A DNA stretch of 64,000 bases, taken from positions 1 through 64,000 of the forward strand of contig JAQBYB010000003.1 in NCBI GenBank assembly GCA_027624235.1, read 5' to 3'. Source of the DNA: Pseudomonadota bacterium. GTDB taxonomy: Bacteria > Pseudomonadota > Alphaproteobacteria > Rhodospirillales > Casp-alpha2. The translations under genes were made by a program, and so were the position numbers. Positions 1-8,349 of this stretch are shown here, piece by piece (position 1 is the first letter of the stretch; each line of letters begins with the position of its first letter). Below the pieces are notes generated by a model. That model saw nothing but the letters and a program-made list of their open reading frames with translations, was not told where the DNA came from and made no database searches.

Positions 1-804
1 GCCCCCGGACGTCCCGCCGCCCGAACTTTCCGAGCCGCTGCCCGGAGAACCGGTGCTTTGACCCGACGAGGAGCCTCCCGAGGAACCGGGGGAAGAGCCG
101 AGCCGCGACAGGCCAAGGTCTGCCTGGACCTTGGAAACATTATTGGGATTGGTGAAGAACGTGACGGCTCCGATACGGCCGTATTCCTGTATCGCCTTAG
201 CCAGTTGAAAGCTTTTCGCAAATTCAGCTTGAGTCAGGGAAAGGTTTAACGCTAACCAAGGCGTGCTGATGGTAAGGAGTTGGAAAGGCCGGATCGTAAA
301 AGGCCAAAGCCTAAACGGCCAGAGGGTGAAGTTGCGGAACTGGACGGCAAATCTGTTCTCCCACGTGGCTTTATTTTTGTGCTCTTTAAAAAATTTTACC
401 GATGGCGGGGGAGACTGGGTAATGCCTACGCCTCCAAGCGCTTGCCCGGGCGTGGCGCCGATGGTGTTGACCTGATTGATGACATCCTGCGTGTTCGTGG
501 ATGATGTTCCGCTGTCGGTTGATCGTGCCGAAAAGCCCTTTAAATTTTCGGTTGGGGAAAATCCAAGCGGGGGAGTCGTGGCGTCGCTAGCTCCGCTTGC
601 GCCCTGGCTATCGCCGCCGCCACCGTCACTGCTGCTACCGCTGCTATCACCGCCACCGCCGCCACCGCCGCAGGCACAGGCCCCCCCGACGAAACTCAAA
701 GAATCAACAGCGGCCATCGGGCCCACTAGAACGAAGGCAACCAAGCAAACAGCCGCCAAAACTTTGGCGCCGAAGGGGCGTAAGACTTTAACCAGTGTAT
801 GCAC
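1..804 (-). CDS. Secreted Gly/Ser-rich protein, 3' end outside window
   Basis: An open frame of 268 codons runs from a GTG at 804 to the window edge without a stop. The start is chosen because GAGGTGG lies just upstream; a second in-frame GTG at 810 has no such signal. The N-terminus looks like a Sec signal peptide: basic residues, then a hydrophobic run (KVLAAVCLVAFVLVG). It is followed by a Cys-Ala-Cys-poly-Gly patch, a Gly/Ser/Asp-rich segment, a more ordinary middle with an aromatic stretch rich in WPF, and a second Gly/Ser tail (SSPGSSGGSSSGQ). I recognise no family. The low-complexity linkers suggest an exported or surface protein. It is a monocistronic-looking gene facing the same way as the ribosomal operon but separated from it by a terminator. 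Confidence 0.6.
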   Translation of the reverse strand, partial: MHTLVKVLRPFGAKVLAAVCLVAFVLVGPMAAVDSLSFVGGACACGGGGGGGDSSGSSSDGGGGDSQGASGASDATTPPLGFSPTENLKGFSARSTDSGTSSTNTQDVINQVNTIGATPGQALGGVGITQSPPPSVKFFKEHKNKATWENRFAVQFRNFTLWPFRLWPFTIRPFQLLTISTPWLALNLSLTQAEFAKSFQLAKAIQEYGRIGAVTFFTNPNNVSKVQADLGLSRLGSSPGSSGGSSSGQSTGSPGSGSESSGGGTSGG

Positions 805-1008
805 GACCACCTCGCTTGATAGGGTGGAGAGCGTGGGGCGAAGCTTTTAGTCTCCCAGACGTTGACCTTTTGCCGATTACCCCCTGAAAGCTTTATGGAT
901 GACAACCGATAAAGCGGGCGCATGGAATAGTATGTAGTCTTGATGGGTTGTTGGCTGGACGCCTGGACGGACATCTCACCTGATCAGCGCGACCCCGGGA
1001 TGAGGCTA

Positions 1009-1041
1009 AAACCAAAACGGCGCACCGATGAGGGTGCGCCG
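1009..1041 (-). terminator. Rho-independent terminator after rplI
   Basis: Reading the minus strand, a 9-bp GC-rich stem (CGGCGCACC / GGTGCGCCG, 1018-1026 with 1033-1041) closes a 6-nt loop and is followed by TTTTGGTTTT. It lies 36 bases past the rplI stop and ends the rpsF-rpsR-DUF2232-rplI operon. Confidence 0.8.
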
Positions 1042-1077
1042 ATTTGGCCGCTTGGTCTTATATATAGGAAGGTCGGC

Positions 1078-1767
1078 TTACTTTGATTTTTCTTCGGAGT
1101 CTTCGGCACTCTCCTCGGTGGCCCCGTCCGCTGCCGCGTCTTCGGATTCCATCCGCGGTGCGGCGCCTTCTTCGAAGATTTTTGCGGCTTGCTCGACAAC
1201 CGCTTCATCGGCGGCGAATTCGGCGTCGTTCTCGCCGGCCTTAGAGGTCATGGCGGCCTTGGCTTGATCCGCATCGGTGCCGACCATGGCGACGCCGGTT
1301 TTGGTCTGGGTATTGGCTTCGCCCACGGAACGGGCGATGTTGGCGACAACCGTGATCCTGACTTCGGGATGCAGCACCACCCTGACGTCGAAAAGGCCGA
1401 GGGACTTGATCGGATGCGCTAATTCAATTTGTTGGCGGGTAATCGTGAACCCGGCTTCGGTGACGCCATTGGCGATATCCCTGGCATTGACGGAACCATA
1501 AAGTTGCCCGGATTCGCCCGCTTGGCGGATCATGATGACGGAAAGCCCGTCCATCTTTTTACCCAGTTTTTCGGCTTCGCTGCGGTTCTCCAGGTTGCTG
1601 GTTTCCAATTGGGCGCGCTCGGCCTCGAAATGCTTTTTATTGGCCTCGGTGGCGCGCAGCGCCTTTTTTTGGGGCAGCAGGAAATTGCGGGCAAAACCCG
1701 GTTTGACATTAACCACATCGCCCATCTGACCGAGCCTGTTGATCCGTTCCAGTAAAATGACTTCCAT
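1078..1767 (-). CDS. rplI: 50S ribosomal protein L9
   Basis: Structural protein of the large ribosomal subunit that binds 23S rRNA. The N-terminal domain ([30 protein letters not shown]-type start, about residues 1-50) is the hallmark of L9, followed by the long connecting helix and a C-terminal domain to about residue 150. The protein is 229 residues, clearly longer than the roughly 150 of E. coli. The extra 70-80 residues are an acidic, Ala/Glu-rich tail, as in many alphaproteobacteria. The start is supported by AAGGAG upstream. It is the last gene of the rpsF operon, 56 bases after DUF2232. Confidence 0.97.
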   Translation of the reverse strand: MEVILLERINRLGQMGDVVNVKPGFARNFLLPQKKALRATEANKKHFEAERAQLETSNLENRSEAEKLGKKMDGLSVIMIRQAGESGQLYGSVNARDIANGVTEAGFTITRQQIELAHPIKSLGLFDVRVVLHPEVRITVVANIARSVGEANTQTKTGVAMVGTDADQAKAAMTSKAGENDAEFAADEAVVEQAAKIFEEGAAPRMESEDAAADGATEESAEDSEEKSK

Positions 1768-1823
1768 CGTGTTTACTCCTTAATCCCCGTATGGGGTTTT
1801 CTGTTCCGGGCGCTGCCCGGAGG

Positions 1824-2765
1824 TTAATCGTTATCGTTTGAGGGTCCGTCCAATAACCTGCGAAGCCCGCTCCATAGCTCGAATATGCCAATTCCGGCGA
1901 CGATCAATGTCGCCCATCCCGATATCACCAGGATCATGTAGAAAGCCACCAGCACCATCGTGGTGTAGGCCGTTCGCCGGGCCCAGGTGTGAACCACGGC
2001 CAGCCCTAAAAAAAAGAACGGGACGGCCAGGATCATTGCCAGGTTGCGGCCGGTATACTCCATTTCCCCCGATCCCATCAATGCCAATAGTGCGGCGGCG
2101 ATCATCGGCCAGGATATCCATTGCGGAAGCTGAAGGTCGGCATAGGCAGGTGTCGGTCGAAGGGGGTTGCCCCACTTGACCAAAAAACCCTGCGCCAGGG
2201 TCGCGTTGACGACGGTCATGATCATCCATGAAACGCCGATGGCGCCGGGAAACAAAGGCGTCAGAATCTCGACCATCCTGGCCCGTTGGTCGGGTTCCCA
2301 TTGCGGCGCCATCGCCTGTAAAAGATTCTCCAGGTTGGTTGAAACCAGAGCCGACAAGCCTTCCCCGCCGCTATGACTGACCACCGTTGCGGCCACCAAC
2401 GCGGCGGCAGCCAGCATCGTCAGCCAGCAAAGAGTGTCGCCGGCGGGGTACCAATCGACGGCACCTCCGGGGCTTCCCTGGGGGCGCTGTAACAGCATTT
2501 GGCGAACCACCAGCCAGGCCGGGAGGATCTGGGTGATGCCAAAAATCGCGGCCGCCAAGCCGCCGCCGATCAAGCCCGCGGCCATAAAGCCGACGGCGCC
2601 GCTGATGGCTATGGCCTGGGGGCCGAGACCAAACCCGGCCATGAACAACGGCAGCTCGGCGAAATAGACCAGCATCATCGCCCCCGGCGCCCGGCTTAGA
2701 AAAGCGGTAGCGGCGAAAGCGCCTAAAACGCCGGCGCCAATGGCGATCAGCGTTTCCTTAGGCAT
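1824..2765 (-). CDS. DUF2232 family membrane protein
   Basis: A polytopic inner-membrane protein of 313 residues with about eight hydrophobic segments; the N-terminal half is Gly/Ala-rich (GLGPQAIAISGAVGFMAAGLIGGG). It lies between rpsR and rplI, which is where DUF2232 proteins are found in alphaproteobacteria. The molecular function is unknown. AGGGATA precedes the ATG. Assignment to DUF2232 rests on position and overall pattern, not on an alignment. Confidence 0.75.
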   Translation of the reverse strand: MPKETLIAIGAGVLGAFAATAFLSRAPGAMMLVYFAELPLFMAGFGLGPQAIAISGAVGFMAAGLIGGGLAAAIFGITQILPAWLVVRQMLLQRPQGSPGGAVDWYPAGDTLCWLTMLAAAALVAATVVSHSGGEGLSALVSTNLENLLQAMAPQWEPDQRARMVEILTPLFPGAIGVSWMIMTVVNATLAQGFLVKWGNPLRPTPAYADLQLPQWISWPMIAAALLALMGSGEMEYTGRNLAMILAVPFFFLGLAVVHTWARRTAYTTMVLVAFYMILVISGWATLIVAGIGIFELWSGLRRLLDGPSNDND

Positions 2766-2830
2766 GGTTTTATCCCTGATATGTTCCGATGAAATCCAGA
2801 TGAATTCCCCGATATGCTCCCCGGGGCGTC

Positions 2831-3154
2831 TTACTTGATGAGATAGGGAATCAATGCCAGGAAACGGGCTTTTTTGATGACCCGGGCCAATTCGCGCTGT
2901 TTTTTAGCCGATACGGCGGTAATGCGGCTGGGCACGATCTTGCCGCGTTCCGAAATATACCGGGACAGCAGTTTGGCGTCCTTATAATCGATTTTCGGCG
3001 CGTTTGGCCCGGAAAACGGACAGGACTTGCGGCGACGGAAAAACGATGGACGCTTGCCGTCGGGGCTATCGTCCCCGCCGGCTCGGGGTCCGCCACGAGG
3101 GGCTCCACCACGAGGGGCTCCACCACGAGGGGCTCCACCATAAGGGGGGGTCAT
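2831..3154 (-). CDS. rpsR: 30S ribosomal protein S18
   Basis: Small-subunit protein that pairs with S6 on the 16S rRNA platform. The core from [12 protein letters not shown] through [47 protein letters not shown] is typical S18. In front of it sits an unusual 26-residue Gly/Arg/Pro extension made of GGAPR units; at DNA level this is a near-perfect 15-bp tandem repeat around 3085-3142. The ATG overlaps the rpsF stop by 4 bases (ATGA), so the two partners are translationally coupled. Confidence 0.96.
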   Translation of the reverse strand: MTPPYGGAPRGGAPRGGAPRGGPRAGGDDSPDGKRPSFFRRRKSCPFSGPNAPKIDYKDAKLLSRYISERGKIVPSRITAVSAKKQRELARVIKKARFLALIPYLIK

Positions 3155-3696
3155 TTTTCGTCTCCTTTATCTTTGGTCTCGGCGTCATCGGCGTTTGCAT
3201 CTTCAGCCTCAGCCTTAACCTCAACCTTCGCCTCAGCCTTAACCTTAACCTCAACCTTCGCCTCAGCCTTAACCTCAACCTTCGCCTCAGCCTCAATCTT
3301 GGGCTTGTCGTCGGAATTGGCAAAGCCTCGGTCATCGCCGTGGTCGCTGCGGCGGGCACGATCATCGCCGCGTTCCTTGGCACGCAGCACGGCGGACGGG
3401 CCTGCCTCAAACTCGTCGACGCGGGTCACCAGATGGCGCAGCACGTCTTCATGAAGGTGCATTTGGCGTTCCAGCTCCTGAATGGCGACGCCGGTAGCGT
3501 CGATATTCATTAGCGCGTAATGGCCCTTGCGGTTTTTCTTGATCTTGTATGCCATCGACCGAAGCCCCCAGGACTCTTTCTTCGGCACGGTGCCGCCCTG
3601 GTCGGTGATGATTTTTTCGAAGGTTTCGGTCAGGCCGTCAGCCTGGGCCGGGGTAAGGTCTTGGCGTGCGATAAACACGGTCTCATAAAAAGGCAC
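3151..3696 (-). CDS. rpsF: 30S ribosomal protein S6
   Basis: Small-subunit protein forming a heterodimer with S18. The S6 domain covers about residues 1-100 ([14 protein letters not shown], then [23 protein letters not shown], then [11 protein letters not shown]). After residue 125 comes a low-complexity tail of repeated K-V-E-V-K-A-E-A units, encoded by a degenerate repeat at about 3205-3300. The start is GTG, preceded by AAAGGGAGAG. It is the first gene of the operon, with a good promoter and a structured leader upstream. Confidence 0.96.
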   Translation of the reverse strand: MPFYETVFIARQDLTPAQADGLTETFEKIITDQGGTVPKKESWGLRSMAYKIKKNRKGHYALMNIDATGVAIQELERQMHLHEDVLRHLVTRVDEFEAGPSAVLRAKERGDDRARRSDHGDDRGFANSDDKPKIEAEAKVEVKAEAKVEVKVKAEAKVEVKAEAEDANADDAETKDKGDEK

Positions 3697-3720
3697 GGTA
3701 TTACTCTCCCTTTGGATTAT

Positions 3721-3796
3721 CTCAACCTCCCAGGACTGATTCTAAAAGCCTGGGCGGGCATAGCCGGGACCATCCCGGCAGGAAGCTTTTTAAAGC
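3721..3796 (-). promoter_or_regulatory. Structured 5' leader of rpsF (possible S6:S18 autoregulation)
   Basis: The predicted transcript leader can form two hairpins: a perfect 7-bp stem with a 3-nt loop (3763-3769 with 3773-3779) and a second stem CCCAGG/CCTGGG (3729-3734 with 3749-3754, 14-nt loop). Leaders of rpsF operons are bound by the S6:S18 complex in several bacteria. I do not see the described CCG-bulge consensus clearly, so a regulatory role is inference. Confidence 0.35.
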
Positions 3797-3802
3797 GCGC
3801 GC

Positions 3803-3830
3803 ACTATACAGGTTTGCCGGGACCAGGCAA
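3803..3830 (-). promoter_or_regulatory. Sigma-70-type promoter for rpsF operon
   Basis: On the minus strand TTGCCT (3825-3830) and TATAGT (3803-3808) are separated by 16 bases. Transcription would start near 3796, giving a leader of about 100 bases. This is the best promoter match in the window and fits a highly expressed ribosomal operon. Confidence 0.6.
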
Positions 3831-3877
3831 GCGCTGAAAAAGCCTTGGTTCAGACTGAAACTGAAGACGGCTGGGCC

Positions 3878-3906
3878 TTGACAGCCGCGCCGGGGCGGGC
3901 TTTACC
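3878..3906 (+). promoter_or_regulatory. Possible fabD promoter
   Basis: A perfect TTGACA (3878-3883) is followed after 17 bases by TTTACC (3901-3906), a poor -10. The position, about 40 bases before the fabD start and divergent from the rpsF promoter, makes it plausible. Confidence 0.35.
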
Positions 3907-3943
3907 TGCCAACCTTCGATTGTTTCAAAAAGGTGAACCATCA

Positions 3944-4885
3944 ATGACGCGAGCCTTTGTTTACCCAGGCCAAGGCAGCCAGGCCGTCGGCATGGGGCGT
4001 GATGTGGCTGAGGCCTTCCCCTGTGCCCGCGAGGTGTTTGAGGAAATCGACGCGGCGCTCGGCCAAAACCTGTCGAAACTGATGTTCGAAGGCCCCGACG
4101 AAGAGCTGATCCTGACCGAAAACGCGCAACCGGCAATTATGGCCGTCAGCTTGGCGGTGATGCGGGTGCTGCGGTCCGAGGGCGGGATGGACCTGGCCAC
4201 GACGGCGTCTTTCGTTTCCGGCCATTCACTGGGGGAGTATTCGGCGCTGGCTGCCGCCGGGTGTTTTTCCGTTGCCGACACTGCCCGGTTGTTGAAAACC
4301 CGTGGCCGCGCCATGCAAGAGGCGGTTGCCGTCGGCAAGGGCGCCATGGCGGCGTTGATGGGGCTCGACCTGGAAGACGTGATCGCGATTGCCGCCGAGG
4401 CGTCCACAGACGGCGTTTGCGCCACCGCCAACGATAATGCGCCGGGCCAGGTGGTGGTCTCCGGCGATGTTGCCGCGGTCGAACGGGCAATGGAAATTGC
4501 CAAGGAAAAAGGCGCCAAGCGGGCGATGCTGTTGCCGGTTTCCGCGCCCTTTCATTGCCCCTTAATGGCGCCCGCCGCTGAAGTTATGGCAGGCGCCCTG
4601 GCCAGGGTGGCCATGCAGCCGGTGACGGTGCCGCTGATCGCCAACGTCACCGCGGCTGAGGTCACCGACCCAATGGACATCCGGAGGCTTCTGGTCGAAC
4701 AGGTTACCGGGATGGTGCGTTGGCGCGAATGTGTGCTTACAATGAAGGATAAAGGCGTCGATCACTTGGTTGAGGTCGGTGGCGGCAAGGTTCTGGCGGG
4801 ACTGGCGCGCCGGATCGATAAGGAACTCAGCGCCGTTTCCGTCGGCACGCCGGACGGTATCGAAGAATTTCTGAAGGGGCTTTAA
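3944..4885 (+). CDS. fabD: Malonyl-CoA:ACP transacylase
   Basis: Transfers malonyl from CoA to acyl carrier protein, the entry step of type II fatty-acid synthesis. Motifs: FVYPGQGSQAVGMG at the N-terminus, the nucleophile in GHSLGEYSAL (Ser95), the catalytic His in SAPFHCPLM, and the C-terminal VEVGGGKVLAGL. It is 313 residues, normal for the family. The frame is open further upstream, but the ATG at 3944 is chosen because AGGTG precedes it and the protein starts at the conserved position. It heads fabD-fabG-acpP-fabF-mltG. Confidence 0.96.
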   Translation: MTRAFVYPGQGSQAVGMGRDVAEAFPCAREVFEEIDAALGQNLSKLMFEGPDEELILTENAQPAIMAVSLAVMRVLRSEGGMDLATTASFVSGHSLGEYSALAAAGCFSVADTARLLKTRGRAMQEAVAVGKGAMAALMGLDLEDVIAIAAEASTDGVCATANDNAPGQVVVSGDVAAVERAMEIAKEKGAKRAMLLPVSAPFHCPLMAPAAEVMAGALARVAMQPVTVPLIANVTAAEVTDPMDIRRLLVEQVTGMVRWRECVLTMKDKGVDHLVEVGGGKVLAGLARRIDKELSAVSVGTPDGIEEFLKGL

Positions 4886-4894
4886 AGGGTTTCC

Positions 4895-5632
4895 ATGTTT
4901 GATTTAACGGGTAAATGCGCCTTGATTACCGGGGCTTCGGGCGGCATCGGCGGCGCCATTGCCCGTGCTTTTCATGCCAACGGCGCCCGGGTCGGGCTGT
5001 CGGGCACCCGCAAAGACGCGCTCGACGCGCTGGCCAAGGATTTAGGCGACGGCGCTTATGCGCTGCCTGCCGATCTATCTTCGGCCGACGCCCCCGGACA
5101 GTTGATCAAGGATGCCGAGGCGGCCATGGGCGGGGTCGATATCCTGGTCAACAACGCCGGGTTGACCCGCGACCAACTGGCCATGCGGATGTCCGACGAG
5201 GATTGGAGCCAAGTCCTGGACGTCAACCTGACGGCGGCGTTTCGGTTGTCGAAGGCGTGCCTGCGGCCGATGATGAAAAAACGCTGGGGACGGATCATTT
5301 CCATTACCTCCATTGTCGGCGTCACCGGTAATCCGGGTCAGGCCAATTATGCGGCGTCGAAGGCGGCGTTGATCGGGATGTCCAAATCCATGGCCCAGGA
5401 GGTTGCCAGCCGGTCGATTACGATCAATTGCGTGGCGCCGGGATTTATCGCCACGCCGATGACCGACGCCTTGAGCGCCGACCAAAAAGAAGCCATCACC
5501 GGGCGCATTCCGGCGGCAAGATTAGGAGACCCCGACGACATCGCCGCGGCTTGTGTATATCTGGCCAGCGAAGAGGCGTCCTACGTCACCGGCCAGACAT
5601 TGCATGTCAACGGTGGAATGGCGATGATATAG
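4895..5632 (+). CDS. fabG: 3-oxoacyl-ACP reductase
   Basis: NADPH-dependent reduction of 3-oxoacyl-ACP in fatty-acid elongation. The short-chain dehydrogenase features are complete: ITGASGGIGGAIA cofactor loop, NNAG, catalytic Ser139 and Tyr152/Lys156 in YAASK, and the C-terminal LHVNGGMAMI typical of FabG. It is 245 residues and starts 9 bases after the fabD stop, so cotranscription is expected. Confidence 0.97.
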   Translation: MFDLTGKCALITGASGGIGGAIARAFHANGARVGLSGTRKDALDALAKDLGDGAYALPADLSSADAPGQLIKDAEAAMGGVDILVNNAGLTRDQLAMRMSDEDWSQVLDVNLTAAFRLSKACLRPMMKKRWGRIISITSIVGVTGNPGQANYAASKAALIGMSKSMAQEVASRSITINCVAPGFIATPMTDALSADQKEAITGRIPAARLGDPDDIAAACVYLASEEASYVTGQTLHVNGGMAMI

Positions 5633-5747
5633 CGCTGAATTCTTATGCAGGAGACCACTGGCCAAGGCAAAAAAAGTGTGTTACGTAGCGGCATATTCCC
5701 CGGGAATGAACGAATTTCAACAGTAAATATGTCAAGGAATTAAGACT

Positions 5748-5984
5748 ATGAGTGACGTTGCTGAACGCGTTAAAAAGATCGTTGTTGAACACTTGGGCGT
5801 TGATGAGTCCAAGGTCTCCGAAGGCACCAGCTTCATTGACGATCTGGGGGCCGATAGCCTCGATACCGTCGAATTGGTCATGGCCTTCGAGGAAGAATTC
5901 GGATGTGAAATTCCCGACGAGGAAGCCGAAAAAATCCAGACCATCAAAGACGCCATCACCTTTATTGAATCCCAAAGTTCTTAA
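5748..5984 (+). CDS. acpP: Acyl carrier protein
   Basis: Carries growing acyl chains on a phosphopantetheine arm. The 78-residue acidic protein contains the attachment motif [15 protein letters not shown] with the modified serine at residue 37. A 115-base gap after fabG, containing the small palindrome ATTCCCCGGGAAT (5694-5706), may hold its own promoter, as is common for acpP, which must be made in excess. Confidence 0.98.
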   Translation: MSDVAERVKKIVVEHLGVDESKVSEGTSFIDDLGADSLDTVELVMAFEEEFGCEIPDEEAEKIQTIKDAITFIESQSS

Positions 5985-6082
5985 AGCTTGACCGAGTTGC
6001 ACCGGACGGTCGGTTTGTTTGTTCCGGTTGCTTGTCCCTGCAAGTGTTCTTGTTGCTTTTTGTCTTCGATTTGCGAGAAACC

Positions 6083-7345
6083 ATGAGACGTGTGGTCGTA
6101 ACCGGAATGGGCCTCGTTACCTCCTTGGGGGTCGGGGTCGAACACAACTGGAAGAACCTGCTAGCAGGGAAATCCGGTATTGGCTCCATTCAATCCTTCG
6201 ATACCAGCGACCTGTCGGCCAAGATCGGCGGCCAGGTGCCTGTCGGTGATACCGCCGATGGCCTTTTTTGCATCGACGATTGGATCGGCAGCAAAGAACA
6301 GCGCCGCATGGATGATTTCATCGTCTATGGCATGACCGCGGCGATCCAGGCGGTCACCGATTCAGGCTGGATGCCGGAAGCCGAAGAAGATCTGTTCCGC
6401 ACCGGCGTCATGATCGGCTCAGGCATCGGCGGCCTGAATGAGATCGCCAAAAACGCGGTCATGGCCGAAACCGGCAAAGTGCGTCGCATCAGCCCGTTTT
6501 TCATTCCCGCCTGCCTGATCAATCTGGTCTCCGGCCATGTGTCGATCAAATACGGTTTCAAAGGCCCCAATCATTCCGTAGTGACGGCGTGTTCCACCGG
6601 TGCGCACGCCATCGGCGACGCCGCCCGGATTATTATGTGGGACGATGCCGACGTGATGATCGCCGGCGGCACCGAGGCCGCCATCTGTCGCCTCGGCATG
6701 GCCGGGTTTTGTGCGGCCCGGGCGCTGTCGACCAACTTCAACGACACCCCCGAGAAGGCATCCCGGCCGTGGGACAAGGACCGCGACGGTTTTGTCATGG
6801 GCGACGGGTCCGGGGTTGTTGTGTTGGAGGAACTAGAACACGCAAAAGCGCGCGGCGCCAATATCCTGGCCGAGGTCGTCGGCTACGGCATGTCCGGCGA
6901 CGCCCATCACATCACCGCCCCTTCCGAAGACGGCGACGGCGCCCAGCGCTGCATGTCGGCGGCGTTGAAACGGGCGGAAATCAACCCGGAAGACATCGAT
7001 TACGTCAATGCGCATGGCACCTCGACGCCACTGGGCGATGAAATTGAATACGGCGCCATTCAAAAGGTCTTCGGCAACGCCTCGCAGGATATTTTCATGT
7101 CGTCGACGAAATCGGCGATCGGCCATCTTTTGGGCGCCGCCGGCGCGGTCGAGGCGATATTTTCCATTCTTGCCATGCGTGATGGGGTGGCCCCGCCGAC
7201 CTTGAACCTGGACAATCCTTCGGTCGATGGCGGCATCGAACTGGTTCCCCACACGCCCAAGGAACGCCCGATCAAGGCAGTGTTGTCGAATTCCTTCGGC
7301 TTCGGCGGCACCAACGCATCACTTGTTTTCAAGGCGTTCGACTAA
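6083..7345 (+). CDS. fabF: 3-oxoacyl-ACP synthase II
   Basis: Condensing enzyme that elongates acyl-ACP with malonyl-ACP. The Cys-His-His triad is visible: ACSTGAH (Cys170), VNAHGTSTPLGD and SAIGHLLGAAGAVEA; the C-terminal SFGFGGTNASLVF is also typical. The open frame extends to 6032, but the ATG at 6083 (MRRVVVTGMG) matches the family N-terminus and gives 420 residues. Confidence 0.97.
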   Translation: MRRVVVTGMGLVTSLGVGVEHNWKNLLAGKSGIGSIQSFDTSDLSAKIGGQVPVGDTADGLFCIDDWIGSKEQRRMDDFIVYGMTAAIQAVTDSGWMPEAEEDLFRTGVMIGSGIGGLNEIAKNAVMAETGKVRRISPFFIPACLINLVSGHVSIKYGFKGPNHSVVTACSTGAHAIGDAARIIMWDDADVMIAGGTEAAICRLGMAGFCAARALSTNFNDTPEKASRPWDKDRDGFVMGDGSGVVVLEELEHAKARGANILAEVVGYGMSGDAHHITAPSEDGDGAQRCMSAALKRAEINPEDIDYVNAHGTSTPLGDEIEYGAIQKVFGNASQDIFMSSTKSAIGHLLGAAGAVEAIFSILAMRDGVAPPTLNLDNPSVDGGIELVPHTPKERPIKAVLSNSFGFGGTNASLVFKAFD

Positions 7346-7360
7346 AGTCTAAACTGGCTC

Positions 7361-8341
7361 ATGGGCCGCACCCCAAAAATTATTTTGTTTTTCCTCATCG
7401 CGCTGGTTGTGACCGGTAGCGGCGTTATGTATTGGGGCAATGCCCAGTTCAAACAGCCGGGCCCGTTAGCCACCGATACAACCGTTCTTGTTGAGCGCGG
7501 CGCCGGCATCAATGCTATTGCCCGCGACCTGAACCGGGCAGGGGTTCTTGCCTATCCGCTGGTGTTTCGCATCGCCGCCCGGCTTTCGGGGACAGGCAAG
7601 CCGCTGAAGGCCGGAGAATATGCTTTCCCGGCCCGGATCAGTCCCGAAGCGGTGCTGGCGCTGCTTCGGTCCGGACGCACGGTTATCCGCCGGGTGACCT
7701 TCGCCGAGGGCCTGAGCACGGCGGAAATCCTGTCCCAATTGGGGCGCACCGAGGGGCTCACCGGCGGCATCAATTTTGCCCCCGGCGAAGGAACGCTGTT
7801 GCCGGAAACCTATCATTTTTCTTATGGCGATACGCGCCAAGGCATTGTCCGGCGGATGACCGACGCGCTTCAAGATATGCTTTCCAACTTGTGGAAAAAC
7901 CGGGTCGAGGGATTACCGCTGAAATCGCCGAAAGAAGCCCTGATCCTGGCCTCCATTGTTGAAAAGGAAACCGCCCTGGCGGTCGAACGGCCCCGCATCG
8001 CCGCCGTTTTCATTAACCGCTTGAAAAAGGGCATGCGGCTGCAATCGGACCCGACCGTTGTCTATGGCGTGACCGGCGGCAGGCGTCCTTTGGGCCGGGA
8101 TTTGTTGCGCGGCGACTTGAAAACGCCGTCGCCTTTTAACACCTATCTGATCGGTGGCCTGCCGCCTGGGCCGATCAGCAACCCCGGCGCCGCTGCGCTT
8201 GAAGCCGTGCTCAGGCCGGCGAAAACCCAGGATTTATACTTCGTCGCCGATGGTACCGGCGGGCATGTGTTCGCGAGCTCCCTGGCCGCGCACAACCGCA
8301 ACGTCGCCAAATGGCGGAAGCTGAACCGGGCCAGGCAATAG
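7361..8341 (+). CDS. mltG: Endolytic murein transglycosylase (YceG family)
   Basis: Inner-membrane enzyme that cleaves nascent peptidoglycan strands and helps set glycan chain length. One N-terminal membrane helix ([18 protein letters not shown]) is followed by a LysM-like region and the catalytic domain. The motif ASIVEKET places the catalytic glutamate near residue 201, and [10 protein letters not shown] and the final NPG(A) region fit YceG. It is 326 residues, beginning 15 bases after fabF. Confidence 0.93.
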   Translation: MGRTPKIILFFLIALVVTGSGVMYWGNAQFKQPGPLATDTTVLVERGAGINAIARDLNRAGVLAYPLVFRIAARLSGTGKPLKAGEYAFPARISPEAVLALLRSGRTVIRRVTFAEGLSTAEILSQLGRTEGLTGGINFAPGEGTLLPETYHFSYGDTRQGIVRRMTDALQDMLSNLWKNRVEGLPLKSPKEALILASIVEKETALAVERPRIAAVFINRLKKGMRLQSDPTVVYGVTGGRRPLGRDLLRGDLKTPSPFNTYLIGGLPPGPISNPGAAALEAVLRPAKTQDLYFVADGTGGHVFASSLAAHNRNVAKWRKLNRARQ

Positions 8342-8349
8342 GCGGCTCC

